Positions 16,154-25,371 of a stretch of DNA of 64,000 nt are shown one piece after another. The stretch comes from Methanosarcina sp. DH2 (GTDB taxonomy: Archaea; Halobacteriota; Methanosarcinia; Methanosarcinales; Methanosarcinaceae), in NCBI RefSeq assembly GCF_020804225.1, contig NZ_WJBI01000001.1:377509-441508 (forward strand), read 5' to 3'. The translations under genes were made by a program, and so were the position numbers. How positions within the stretch are numbered: the stretch's first letter is position 1; every line of letters starts with the position of its first letter. The notes under the pieces were generated by a model. That model saw nothing but the letters and a program-made list of their open reading frames with translations. It was not told where the DNA came from and did not search any database.

Positions 16154-17890
16154 TTACTCGTTTTCCAGGCTACCTTCAATGAGGTCTTCCAGGTTGTGTT
16201 CCATGTAAGGTGCATTACTTCTGTTTATCAGTTCCTGGCAGACTTCAACTGGCTTTCCATCCATTACAAGGGCTCCATTTTCTATCAATACAGCCCGATG
16301 GGCAACTTCCCGGACAAAGTCCATGTGGTGGCTCACAAGTACGATGGTAGTGCCGAAACGTTCATTGATCCTTTTTAATGAGTTCGTCACGTCCCTGAGG
16401 GTTACAGGGTCAAGGTCTCCGAAAGGCTCATCAAGCATAAGGTATTCAGGCGAGGTTGCAAGGCTCAGGGCAATAAAAGCTCTGACATGTTCTCCTCCGC
16501 TTATCTGGTAGGGAGTTTTGTCAAGTACTTCCATTGGCAGGTCAAGAGCTTCGAAGACCGGCTTTGCATAAGTCTCTACATCAGTTACCGGAATTGCAGG
16601 GAACAGTTCGAAGTAGATTGTGTCACTGAGGTTCAGCTCCCTGAGTGCGTTAGTCTTTTCCTCTTCAGGCATATCGGGCAAGCGGTAGATAGTATCCAGA
16701 GTTTCATCCGAAAGTCCCATTTCCCTAGCTTTGTTTCTCGCGTATTCAATTGCACCCTGTTTTTTCATGCTCAGCCTGAAGCGTATCTGGTCTCTTACAG
16801 TGGAATTCACGGACATTGAGAATTCCTGGTTCATAACGCTCATAATCCGCCTCAGTTCCATGCGTTTCTTGCTATATTCGGTAACATCCACCCAGTCCCC
16901 ATTGCATAGATACTCAACAGACCCGCTTTTCGGCTTGATCAGTCCTTCAATCAATTTCATAATGGTTGTTTTTCCGGCTCCTGAAGGACCGATAAATGCC
17001 AGAATTTCTCCTTTGTAAACATCCAGAGAGAAGTCTTTAATATTGAGGACTTCCCCCATCCGGATAAGGGAATAACGCTTTGAAATCTCCTTTACTTTAA
17101 TACAGATTTCTTTATTTCCATGTTCTGAGAGTTCTTCTCTGGATTTCATGTCTCTCAGGAAGTTTTTAAGTACCCGGGCAGGTTCTCCATCGGCTGCGAT
17201 TTTTCCGTTTTCGAGGAAGATAAGCCTGTCTGCAAGATATGCGTGGATTTCAGGAAGGTGAGAGACTACTATAATCGGGATATTCAATCTCTCTTTCAGG
17301 CCCTTTATCACATCAAGGACTTCCTGCTTCGTATCCGGTCCCGTCATTGTTACGGGCTCGTCCAGGAGGAGAACTTTCGGTTTTGCAGCAAGCTGTCTTG
17401 CCATTACAACCCTTTGCTTTTCCCCGCCGCTCAGGAGATTGGTGGAGTGAAGGGCTTTGTGTTCCAGACCTACAAGCTTCATGTACTCCATTGCCTCAAC
17501 AAAGAGGTTATCATAATCTTCAGTTTCGTTGTGCGGAATGGCTTCATTGCCTACTCTGAGGTAATTCAGTTTCCTTATGATGTTTTCTATTGCAGGCCCG
17601 TTCCAGAGCCCAAAATTTCGCTGGAGGTGTATCGCGGTTACGCTTTTCAGGAAGTTTTCTCCTTCAATCCCTGAATCAGGGGTTACAGTTTCTCCATCCA
17701 CTTCCACAGTCCCCTCCTCGAAGGGTTCAACTCCACGGATAATCCGTAACAGAGTCGATTTTCCGCTTCCGCTTCTACCTGTAATTCCGAGGATCTCCCC
17801 GTCCTCCACCGTGAGGTCGATATGGTCCAGTACCCTTATTTTTTCGGAATGTACCTCATAATCTTTTACCAGATTGGAAATTCTAATCAT
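16154..17890 (-). CDS. component A2-like double ABC ATPase (AtwA paralogue)
   Basis: The product is 578 residues if begun at ATG 17890 (AGAGGT six bases before); an in-frame start at 17974 lacks a ribosome site. It has two ABC modules in one chain: GRSGSGKST with LSGGEKQRV, then GPSGAGKTT with ISGGEHVRA; there are no membrane segments. The architecture is that of component A2 of the methyl-coenzyme M reductase activation system. The second copy at 54168, beside the mmp genes, is the conventional one and carries a four-Cys insertion in its first module that this protein lacks. It may be an alternative activator or have another target. Confidence 0.8.
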   Translation of the reverse strand: MIRISNLVKDYEVHSEKIRVLDHIDLTVEDGEILGITGRSGSGKSTLLRIIRGVEPFEEGTVEVDGETVTPDSGIEGENFLKSVTAIHLQRNFGLWNGPAIENIIRKLNYLRVGNEAIPHNETEDYDNLFVEAMEYMKLVGLEHKALHSTNLLSGGEKQRVVMARQLAAKPKVLLLDEPVTMTGPDTKQEVLDVIKGLKERLNIPIIVVSHLPEIHAYLADRLIFLENGKIAADGEPARVLKNFLRDMKSREELSEHGNKEICIKVKEISKRYSLIRMGEVLNIKDFSLDVYKGEILAFIGPSGAGKTTIMKLIEGLIKPKSGSVEYLCNGDWVDVTEYSKKRMELRRIMSVMNQEFSMSVNSTVRDQIRFRLSMKKQGAIEYARNKAREMGLSDETLDTIYRLPDMPEEEKTNALRELNLSDTIYFELFPAIPVTDVETYAKPVFEALDLPMEVLDKTPYQISGGEHVRAFIALSLATSPEYLMLDEPFGDLDPVTLRDVTNSLKRINERFGTTIVLVSHHMDFVREVAHRAVLIENGALVMDGKPVEVCQELINRSNAPYMEHNLEDLIEGSLENE

Positions 17891-17974
17891 AATCATACCT
17901 CTTAGTGTTGATAGCAAATTGACGCTGGGTCCCGAACGGATTTCACATATTCGATGTCTTTCTTCCTGCAGCAT

Positions 17975-18482
17975 TTGCCTGTTCTCAACAGTTGCATCTC
18001 AGATCCGTCCGTATTAGTAGAAGATAATTAAAACAGGAGTCAATTATTACCTCTGAAACTATTTATTACAATCGGCTGCCTGTAAATTGATGCTGTTTTG
18101 TATTCTATAAATTTGAGTATCAGTATAGTTCTAAGTGTGAAAACAGTTTCTGAAATAAAATGTTTCGGTATTTATGGATTACAGTAAAATGAAATCCTGT
18201 ATCGATGATTTGTTCGTAGACTTCCTCTCTTACGTTCATCTGCTGGTTTTGATCTTTATTCAGAAACGCACCCCGGTGTCTGTGGTGGGTCATTTGTTAT
18301 ACCTGATGCACCATGATTGAATTTACGAATATTATCTCCTAATCAGCCAGGAGGACAGAAAATCGATAGAGCTAAAGCTCTTTAAACTGAAACTCTAAAA
18401 ATAAATATAAATAAAATAGTGAAATGAATATTTTTGATTGCTGAAAAGCAGGCAGCACACCTTGAATTCCTTTGTCAGGAGT
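17975..18482. other. AT-rich spacer
   Basis: It presumably holds the promoter of the A2-like gene (minus TATA-like TTTATAG near 18100). I see no gene or structured RNA. Confidence 0.4.
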
Positions 18483-19226
18483 TCATTTTTTTATGGCTAA
18501 TACAATCTCAGCCACTTTTGCAGTAACGTCCTTTACTTCTTCAACAATTGTGCCGGTGACGATCATATCCGCACCTGCAGAAGCACAGAGCTTTGCAGTC
18601 TTTGCATCTCTGATCCCGCCGCCAACAATAAGCTTGTTTTCTCCGAGTACTTTTTTGACAGCCCCTATCATTTCGGGGTTGACAGGTAAATCGGCTCCGG
18701 ATCCTGCTTCCAGGTAAGTATAGTGCATGCCAAGGTATTTGCCTGCAAGGGCATAGACCGCAGCAATTTCAGGTTTCTTCCTGGGGATCAGTTTTGCATC
18801 CCCCACCCAGCCAACAGTGCCGCCGGGTTCGACCACAAGGTATGCCATGGAGATTGGCTCAATCTGGCTTCGGTATACAAGCGGAGCTCCAAGCACCTGG
18901 TTTGTAATCACATATCCTATATCTCTGGAATTCAGGAGGCTCATGAAGAATACTGCATCTGCATATCCGCTGAGTCCGGCTGAACTTCCCGGGAAAAGGA
19001 TGATGGGGACATTTACCTTTTCTTTAATCTTTACTACAGTTTCATCTAATAGGGTTCCCGACGCTCCGGTTGAGCCCCCTATCATGATGGCGTCGGTGCC
19101 TCCTTCAACTGCTGCAAGAGCAATTTCGGCGGCTCGCTCAGGCGTCTGGGACGCCGGGTCGATAAGGGTAAGATGAACTTTTCCGTCCTGTTCAATAATT
19201 TTCTGGAGGTGTGCTTCCACCTGCAA
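18483..19226 (-). CDS. geranylgeranylglyceryl phosphate synthase
   Basis: The 247-residue TIM-barrel prenyltransferase joins geranylgeranyl diphosphate to sn-glycerol-1-phosphate, making the first ether bond of archaeal membrane lipids. Diagnostic stretches: HLTLIDPASQTPE (~18-30), AIMIGGSTGASG (~46-57), YLEAGSGADLPVNPEMI (~170-186) and KLIVGGGIRDAKTA (phosphate site, ~198-211). The start is TTG 19226; GTG 19220 is the alternative. It follows the L40e gene by six bases, so the two are cotranscribed. Confidence 0.95.
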   Translation of the reverse strand: MQVEAHLQKIIEQDGKVHLTLIDPASQTPERAAEIALAAVEGGTDAIMIGGSTGASGTLLDETVVKIKEKVNVPIILFPGSSAGLSGYADAVFFMSLLNSRDIGYVITNQVLGAPLVYRSQIEPISMAYLVVEPGGTVGWVGDAKLIPRKKPEIAAVYALAGKYLGMHYTYLEAGSGADLPVNPEMIGAVKKVLGENKLIVGGGIRDAKTAKLCASAGADMIVTGTIVEEVKDVTAKVAEIVLAIKK

Positions 19227-19232
19227 AAAAGA

Positions 19233-19394
<162 letters not shown>

Positions 19395-19613
19395 CTATTA
19401 TTTTTTATTATCAATACGGTATATAGCCCGCTTAAAGGATGTTAAGGCATATAATGTTTTTCATCAAGAAATTACACTACCTGCTGAGTTTGTAACTCTT
19501 TTTTTCTCATATATCCTGATTTCTTTTCTATCCTGTAGACTCAAAGTTTATTTATTGGTTCTGTTGTTTATTCCGTATCCCAGGCTGAAGTTATCATCTG
19601 CGGAACAGTAGTG

Positions 19614-19663
19614 TTACTCTATTTGACAGGTTACTCTATTTGACAGGTTACTCTATTTGACAG
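19614..19663. repeat. 17-bp tandem repeat, three units
   Basis: TTACTCTATTTGACAGG occurs three times in a row; the last unit lacks the final G. The unit length equals that of the 9190-9376 minisatellite, but the sequence differs. Confidence 0.9.
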
Positions 19664-19789
19664 TAATGATATCATTAATACTGGCAGTTCTGGTAAATGT
19701 ATTAAATGTATATTGCACTGCCGGATAGCAGGCTGATATTGAGGATTTGAAAGTTAATAGTGAAACCGTATAGTGTCAAAAATCATTTC

Positions 19790-19880
19790 GGCTAAGGATA
19801 TTTTAGGCTAAAGGTAATTTAAGTTAAAGGCAATCTAAGCTAAAGAATAATCTTAGTCTAAGAGTAATTTTTGGCAAAAC
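19790..19880. repeat. degenerate 16-18-bp tandem repeat before purB
   Basis: About five diverged units of the form (A/G)GCTAAAGGTAATTTA follow one another. They lie ~95 bases before the purB start, where a leader or promoter would be expected. Confidence 0.6.
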
Positions 19881-19975
19881 ATATTAAATCCAGACTATTA
19901 AAAACTAAGATTGATTTAAGGTTTAAAATAGACCCGGGATTAAATTAAATTCCCGATTCCAGTAAGGTGATTTAT

Positions 19976-21322
19976 GTGGCTATTCATCCTATAGAATACC
20001 GATACGGTACAGCAGAAATGAAACATGTATGGAGTCAGGAAAACAGACTTGCTAAGATCTTACAGACCGAGGCAGCCCTTGCCCGGGCAGAAGCGGATAT
20101 GGGACTTATCCCCGCAGAAGCGGCTGAAGTCATCTCCGAATGTGTTACTTCAGTAAAGGCTGACAGAGTTGATGAAATCGAAGCCGAGATACATCACGAT
20201 ATGATGGCTGTTGTTGTTGCTATTTCTGAGCAGTGCAGAGATGATGCAGGAAAGTGGGTCCATTTCGGAGCCACTTCAAATGATATCCTTGACACGGCAA
20301 CAGCTCTCCAGATAAAGGACGCAATCGATATCCTTGAAGATAAGCTCAAAATCCTGCTCAAGGTTCTGGTAAACCAGGCGGAAGCCCACAAGAACACCGT
20401 TTGCTGCGGAAGGACACATGGGCAGATAGGAGTTCCCACAACCTATGGGCTCCGTTTTGCAATCTGGGCTTCCGAGATTTCAAGACATCTTGACCGCCTT
20501 TACGAGCTGACTCCGAGAGCTACCGTAGGTCAGATGACCGGAGCTGTCGGGACCCAGGCAGCCTTTGGAAAATCCGGAATTCTTATCCAGAAACTTACCA
20601 TGCAGCATCTCGGTATCGGGACTGTGGATGTCTCCAATCAGATAATTCAGAGGGACAGGCACGCCGAGTTTGTTATGTGGATGGCAAATGCGGTCACTAC
20701 TCTGGACAAGATCGGCATCGAAATCAGGACTCTTCAGCGCAGTGAAATTGCTGAGATTGAAGAAAGCTTCGGGAAAAAGCAGGTAGGTTCATCTACCATG
20801 CCTCACAAGCGCAACCCTATAAAGTCCGAGCAGATATGCGGGCTTGCACGAATAGTAAGGGCAATGATTGAACCTGAACTTCTTAATAATACCCTCTGGG
20901 ACGAGCGGGATCTTACAAATTCTTCCTGTGAGAGAGTTGTTTTCCCGGAAGCCTGTGTGCTTACGGACCATATCTTTAAACTTGGGATAAGTGTGCTTGA
21001 AAATCTCAGGTTCTATCCCGAAAATATCCGCAGGAACCTGGATCTATTGAGAGGTCTGAATATGGGTGAAGCTGTAATGATAGAACTTGCAAAAAGAGGC
21101 GTAGGCAGACAGGAAGCTCATGAACTCGTCAGGACTGCAGCGATGAGATCCCATGATACAGGGCAGCATTTCAAACAGGTGCTTCTGGATGCTCCTTCTG
21201 TTTCAAGGTACCTGAGTGCAGAAGATATTGAGAACCTTGTAAACCCTGATAAGTATATCGGAACAGCAGTGGAACAGGTTGAAGCGCTTGTTATAAAACT
21301 TCGTGAAGCTTATTCCCTTTGA
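19976..21322 (+). CDS. purB: adenylosuccinate lyase
   Basis: The enzyme splits fumarate from SAICAR and from adenylosuccinate in purine synthesis. The product is 448 residues if begun at GTG 19976 (AAGGTGA five bases before, giving MAIHPIEYRYGTAEM); an in-frame GTG at 19967 is inside that site. Family marks: the lyase signature GSSTMPHKRNP (~265-275, with the catalytic Ser loop), the His in VHFGATSNDILDTA (~84-97) and CGRTHGQIGVPTTYG (~141-155). Fumarase/aspartase superfamily, homotetramer. It stands alone; a pyrimidine-rich tract follows the stop. Confidence 0.97.
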   Translation: MAIHPIEYRYGTAEMKHVWSQENRLAKILQTEAALARAEADMGLIPAEAAEVISECVTSVKADRVDEIEAEIHHDMMAVVVAISEQCRDDAGKWVHFGATSNDILDTATALQIKDAIDILEDKLKILLKVLVNQAEAHKNTVCCGRTHGQIGVPTTYGLRFAIWASEISRHLDRLYELTPRATVGQMTGAVGTQAAFGKSGILIQKLTMQHLGIGTVDVSNQIIQRDRHAEFVMWMANAVTTLDKIGIEIRTLQRSEIAEIEESFGKKQVGSSTMPHKRNPIKSEQICGLARIVRAMIEPELLNNTLWDERDLTNSSCERVVFPEACVLTDHIFKLGISVLENLRFYPENIRRNLDLLRGLNMGEAVMIELAKRGVGRQEAHELVRTAAMRSHDTGQHFKQVLLDAPSVSRYLSAEDIENLVNPDKYIGTAVEQVEALVIKLREAYSL

Positions 21323-21571
21323 CTTCCTCCTCTTTTTTCTTTTTCCTCTTCTTCTATTTCTTCTGAAAATAAGGTAGTGTACTTGAGGTTTTTCACCTGT
21401 ACTTCCTGGATACTATATCTATAAGATCACTTTCTTTTGTGAACAGTGCAGTATTTACAACCCAAACATACTCTTACGTAAGGGACCTGTAGAAAAAAAC
21501 GTAATCATTTTGTAAGGAATAGAAATGTATTAATTACTTTGTACAATTATAGTCAGGGTTAAATATAAATA

Positions 21572-21733
21572 TTTATATCTGATGAATTCTATCCCTATAA
21601 GAAGACTTTATCAAAGGTTTCATCCAAATTGGGTGATTGAGGCATCTAAAAAATAGGCGTTGCGTAACTTAAATATCTATTTGGGCTAGATGTGGTAGAT
21701 GATTTACGGTGTGAAAGTGGATTAGATGCCTCA
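21572..21733 (+). ncRNA. candidate small RNA, copy A (terminal stem TGAGGCATCTAA)
   Basis: TGAGGCATCTAA (21638-21649) and TTAGATGCCTCA (21722-21733) close a 96-base element in a perfect 12-bp stem. The inside is almost identical to copy B: ATCTATTTGGGCTAGATGTG, then GTAGATGATTTA, then GGTGTGAAAGTGGA. A TATA-like TTTATATC (21572-21579) lies upstream, with TGATGAATTCTATCC after it, also shared with copy B. After the element a short CCT-AGG hairpin and a T/A-rich stretch are shared. Neither strand has a useful ORF. It could also be a MITE, but the shared promoter-like flank favours an RNA gene. The strand is chosen from the TATA position. Confidence 0.5.
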
Positions 21734-22187
21734 TTAACTCCTACGTAGAGGTTGTTTATAAAATTTGTGCTAGTTTTACTTCTTACTCTTTCTAAATGAT
21801 TCGCCCTCCCATTGCCTATTTTTGCCGTCTTCTTTATTTTCTTCAACTAGACTGTGTTTTATTTAAAATATCAGCCTTAAGGTATTATTCAAATTACAGG
21901 CCGTACGGGCCGAACCTGGATATTTTTTTCGGTCTGGCTATTTCCTTCAATTTCCGGTCAGAATCTCTGTATAACTGAATTTAATAGAGAAATGTATAAA
22001 TTGTCTATGAATAATAATGCTTTTGATGCCCTGACCTGAATAAGCTTGAATAAAAAAGATGCACTTTTTCTAGAGTTATTAAAGCTTTTGAACTTTCGGA
22101 AGTTTTAATGCTTTATTCTGTGTGAAATTCACTTCTTCTGAATAAGGTCGCTAATCTAATTTTTATTTTAAAAATTGAATATAAAAG

Positions 22188-22331
22188 TTTATATATGATG
22201 ATTATCTATCCCAGTTAACTTTGTTTTATGTGGTATTGAGGCATCTAAAAAACGGCGTTGCTTAACTTAAATATCTATTTGGGCTAGATGTGGTAGATGA
22301 TTTATGGTGTGAAAGTGGATTAGATGCCTCA
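22188..22331 (+). ncRNA. candidate small RNA, copy B
   Basis: This is the second copy of the element: the perfect 12-bp closing stem is at 22237-22248 / 22320-22331, a total of 95 bases. It differs from copy A at only a few positions in the interior (GGCGTTGC-TTAACT for GGCGTTGC-GTAACT; TTTATGGTG for TTTACGGTG). A TATA-like TTTATATATG begins at 22188. The distance from TATA to stem is ~49 bases here and ~66 in copy A, so the leader has changed while the folded part has not. Confidence 0.5.
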
Positions 22332-22634
22332 ATAATCCTTATGATGAGGTTATTTATATAATTTGTGTTTATTCTGCACACAACCGTCCAAAACTTCCTT
22401 TTTGCTAAAAGTTACTTCTCATTTTTACTTGGATTCCTTAACTGTTTCTTGCTCCGGAAAGTTTCTTAAATCTTTTATGTAAAAACCTGAGTAATGCTGG
22501 ACGCACTTTTAAATATATTGGGACAGACTCGCTCCTCGGCATTACTCTCAATAAGATACATTTGCAGTTTCAGATTGCTGTTTTTTCTTTGTCACAGTCA
22601 CCTGAGTGCCGGTTAAGTAACAATCAGGCTCATT

Positions 22635-24263
22635 TTACTTTTGCGGCTGTGGTGGTTTGAAAACCTCAAGGTTCTCCCAGTTAAATTTGTCGGGCGGACA
22701 GGCTCTTATGCATTTCTGGCAGTGTGCGCCTTCGCAGAGGTCAGTACTTATCATAACCCTGTTTTCCTCGTCAATTGTAATGGCTTCATTGGGGCAGACC
22801 TTTATGCATTTTCTGCATTCAGGGCAATCAACGACCATGGTCATATAGGTCCCGACTCTTTCGAGCACGTACAGGCCTTCTTCGCCAAGCACGGGAATAT
22901 CTCTTTCCACGCGCTTATCCACCACAGGGTTACTTATGGGGTCGTCGAGTGATGGAAGCCCTTTCTTTTTAAGATATTTCTTAAACATCTTAAAGGGCAT
23001 TCCCTCTTCCCAGTATGCAAGCTCAAGGACATAGACGTCCCGGAACTCCGGAGCAGTCGCAAACATTATATGAGTGCCTATTATCTGGTTTGCAATGTCC
23101 TGAAGTTCCCACAGTCTTTCTTCCGAAAGAAGGATTTCCCTTGCAACTGCAAGAGAAGTATTCCCGAGCTGGGCAATTTTTCCTGTAGAGTAAGGGATCA
23201 AGCCAATTTTCTGGGCTTTTTCCGCGTCCATATACGTGCCGGCAGCGCCTGCCATATATGCTGTGTCAATATCTGTCAATTCGATACCTGCAGCTGCACA
23301 GAGAGTAATGTGCCCTGCCCTTATCGCACCAATGGCTTTTCCGGCTTCTTTAAGGTCTCTTTCTGAGAACGTTATTTTGTTCTGGAGATGAATTAGTTCG
23401 TCCGGAGTTTTGATTCTTGGAAGTTCAACCAGGCCGTGCCCCAGAGCTTTTTCTATAAGGGCAATAACTCCTGTGCCTGTAATTCCTTTTGCTTTGATCT
23501 GCCCTTCTTCAAGAATTTCTCCGGTTTTAGGGTCAACAAGATCTCCAGGATCAGGTTTCATTTCTTCGTTCAATACATAATTCCTCAATGCCCCGTCCTC
23601 AAATTCAAAATCCGAAATTGCAAAGGGGGAAGCAAGGGTCCCATGCTTTATCTGCTGCCCTTCAAGAGCCGGTCCTGCAGCTGCCGAGCCTGTATAAATA
23701 ATATCTTTCACTTTGAGCGCCATCTCGGCATTTGTTCCGTAGTCCGTTGCAATCGAAATCTTATCGCTATTAAGCATTCCTGATTTGGTTATAAGAGCAA
23801 GGGCATCGGCTCCTACTTCATGTTTTATTGCAGGAGGGACTACAACTTCGCAGTTAAATTCCTCAAGCCCTGAAATTTCGCTGCTGGATATTATTCTTGC
23901 ATTTCTATTCTGTTCCTGTATATTGTACTTCTTTTTCTTCCGTTCTCCTGCATAAGCCAGATCTTCAATACTGATTCCCTGAAAAATAGATAACTGGATA
24001 GGGTTTCCGCAGATTGAAAGTCTGTCAAGTTCTCCGCTTTGCACATCAAGGGTCTGGAGCAGGTTTTTTACCGCATTTACGGAAAGCCCGTGCGCAAGTT
24101 CCTGCCCGTAGTGAATTGCGAAGTCCATGTGGTCCATCACATTCGCTCCGGGAAGGGGATTTCTCAATGTTATTACTGTCCTTTTGATTTCCTTTGTATC
24201 AAGGTCTACCTTCTGAGCTCGATACCCGCTTGTTCCCAGGTCAATTGCAACTCCATATCTCAT
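22635..24263 (-). CDS. ramA: RamA-like corrinoid-protein reductive activase
   Basis: The product is 542 residues from ATG 24263 (GAGGGGAG before it); an upstream ATG at 24278 is unlikely. RamA uses ATP to reduce inactive Co(II) corrinoid in methylamine methyltransferase systems to Co(I). An ASKHA-type ATPase core comes first (YGVAIDLGTSGYRAQ; IATDYGTNAEMALK ~180; GTGVIALIEKALG ~265; AYMAGAAGTYMDAEK ~340), then two C-terminal 4Fe-4S motifs, CPECRKCIKVCP and CEGAHCQKCIRACP. No methyltransferase or corrinoid gene lies near, and methanosarcinas carry several RamA homologues, so its partner is uncertain. Confidence 0.85.
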   Translation of the reverse strand: MRYGVAIDLGTSGYRAQKVDLDTKEIKRTVITLRNPLPGANVMDHMDFAIHYGQELAHGLSVNAVKNLLQTLDVQSGELDRLSICGNPIQLSIFQGISIEDLAYAGERKKKKYNIQEQNRNARIISSSEISGLEEFNCEVVVPPAIKHEVGADALALITKSGMLNSDKISIATDYGTNAEMALKVKDIIYTGSAAAGPALEGQQIKHGTLASPFAISDFEFEDGALRNYVLNEEMKPDPGDLVDPKTGEILEEGQIKAKGITGTGVIALIEKALGHGLVELPRIKTPDELIHLQNKITFSERDLKEAGKAIGAIRAGHITLCAAAGIELTDIDTAYMAGAAGTYMDAEKAQKIGLIPYSTGKIAQLGNTSLAVAREILLSEERLWELQDIANQIIGTHIMFATAPEFRDVYVLELAYWEEGMPFKMFKKYLKKKGLPSLDDPISNPVVDKRVERDIPVLGEEGLYVLERVGTYMTMVVDCPECRKCIKVCPNEAITIDEENRVMISTDLCEGAHCQKCIRACPPDKFNWENLEVFKPPQPQK

Positions 24264-24644
24264 ATAAACTCCCCTCATTTTTTTATTTTGCCGGGTGTTT
24301 TGACATACTGCAAGCCGTTTGAAATTTCATGTATCTATTTTATGTATTTACTACTTTGAAAAACGACATATAAATAAATAAGGCGTTTTATTCATTGTTA
24401 TATATATTTTGAAGTCTGGTGGATTTCCTCCTCATTCTTTTTCTGGCTCTTAAAACTCATTTTTAATATGGACTTTGTAAAAAAAGTGCTCATTTCTGCT
24501 GGTTTTTCCCGGATGCATAGTCTCAAGGAATATTTCACTGATATTGTTTTTTTCTTCTTTTCGGGCCTATACTGTGTTTTTTGCAGGAGATCTAAAATGC
24601 ACATCGGGAGGGATAGTTTTATAAGTGACAAATGTCTTTGTATA
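24264..24644. other. spacer with the SRP RNA promoter
   Basis: This is the divergent region between the RamA-like gene and the SRP RNA. TTTTATAAG at 24617-24625 lies ~25 bases before the RNA's expected start and is its probable TATA box. Nothing else is seen. Confidence 0.5.
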
Positions 24645-24963
24645 GCTGATGAGCTAGTCCGGGTAGCCCGGCGTTACCTGTAACCCGAAATCGCCGATAT
24701 GCGGGGGACGAAGCCAAAGGAAGATGCGTCAAAGAGATCCCAGCCTGGAATCTCAACTGAGAAGCCCCGTCCTGCTTGGATGGTGCAGGTATGCGGACTT
24801 GCTGGAAAACAGGTTCTCATACCCTAACCGCGGAAACCGGTCGAGGCCCGGAAGGGAGCAGACTTACCGTGGGCAACCGTCGCTTGCGGGGTTGCGGGGT
24901 GGAGAAGAGATACCAGTCTACTGGAGTCTCCGAGATACAACGACCTGCGGTGTGCTCATCACT
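24645..24963 (+). ncRNA. SRP 7S RNA
   Basis: This is the archaeal signal recognition particle RNA, scaffold for SRP19 and SRP54. The conserved SRP54-binding helix 8 is seen as GTCGAGGCCCGGAAGGGAGC (about 24840-24860). The 5' Alu-like domain shows CCCGGCGTTACCTGTAACCC (~24668-24688). The ends pair: TGATGAGC (24647-24654) with GCTCATCA (24954-24961), giving helix 1, and a length near 317 bases, usual for archaea. The exact ends are uncertain by a few bases. Confidence 0.93.
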
Positions 24964-25065
24964 AAGCACATTATTAAATTTCTTTCCAAAACCTGGTTTT
25001 ATATTATAACTGCAATCTTCTGGGCGAATTTCTTTGAAGTTTTTCTCCGGAAAAGGTTAAATATA

Positions 25066-25078
25066 TGAAATGCATTTT
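25066..25078 (+). promoter_or_regulatory. TATA box of tRNA-Ser
   Basis: AAAAGG followed by TTAAATATATG forms a BRE plus TATA box ~30-38 bases before the mature tRNA. Confidence 0.6.
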
Positions 25079-25105
25079 AGGGGACGCGTTTCTAAAGTTC
25101 GATAT

Positions 25106-25190
25106 GACGAGATAGCCAAGCCCGGTATGGCGCGGGATTGCTAATCCCGTGATGCCCTGCATCCCGGGGGTTCGAGTCCCCCTCTCGTCG
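25106..25190 (+). tRNA. tRNA-Ser (GCU)
   Basis: This 85-base class II tRNA has acceptor arms GACGAGA (25106-25112) and TCTCGTC (25183-25189), then discriminator G. The anticodon stem CGGGA/TCCCG holds loop TTGCTAA, so the anticodon is GCU, reading AGC/AGU. The long variable arm (GTGATGCCCTGCAT) fits serine. The T-arm is GGGGGTTCGAGTCCCCC. No CCA is encoded and no intron is present. TTTCTTTTTTT follows as terminator. Confidence 0.97.
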
Positions 25191-25202
25191 TTTCTTTTTT
25201 TC
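25191..25202 (+). terminator. T-run after tRNA-Ser
   Basis: TTTCTTTTTTTC directly follows the tRNA; archaeal RNA polymerase stops at such T-runs. Confidence 0.6.
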
Positions 25203-25371
25203 TAAGATCTTTCTCTTCGTATTATCTTTTGTTTTTATCCCTATTTTTTCATAACTCTTCTGTATGTAAATTTTATATAAGATCTCGTCTTATACCCTGT
25301 AAGTAAAAGTTCCGTTTATGTCTCCTTATCATTCTCATAATTCAAGGGGTTTAGGGCTTTAACGTACAGAA

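Larger units (their letters stand above)
21323..22634. other. 1.3-kb spacer holding a duplicated RNA-like element
   Basis: Apart from two ~95-bp elements with shared flanks (21638-21733, 22237-22331) the spacer is AT-rich and shows no gene. Confidence 0.6.

Noticed and set aside
17891-17974. 28-residue N-terminal extension of the A2-like ATPase
   Set aside because: The AGAGGT ribosome site lies inside it, and the ABC fold begins directly after ATG 17890.
22190-22230. ATGATGA as a C box of a C/D guide RNA before the repeat element
   Set aside because: No D box (CTGA) at a fitting distance, and copy A has CTGATGA instead.
24724-25068. Overlapping ORFs of 114 and 77 codons on the plus strand
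   Set aside because: They lie on the SRP RNA, whose conserved helix 8 and closing stem explain the sequence.
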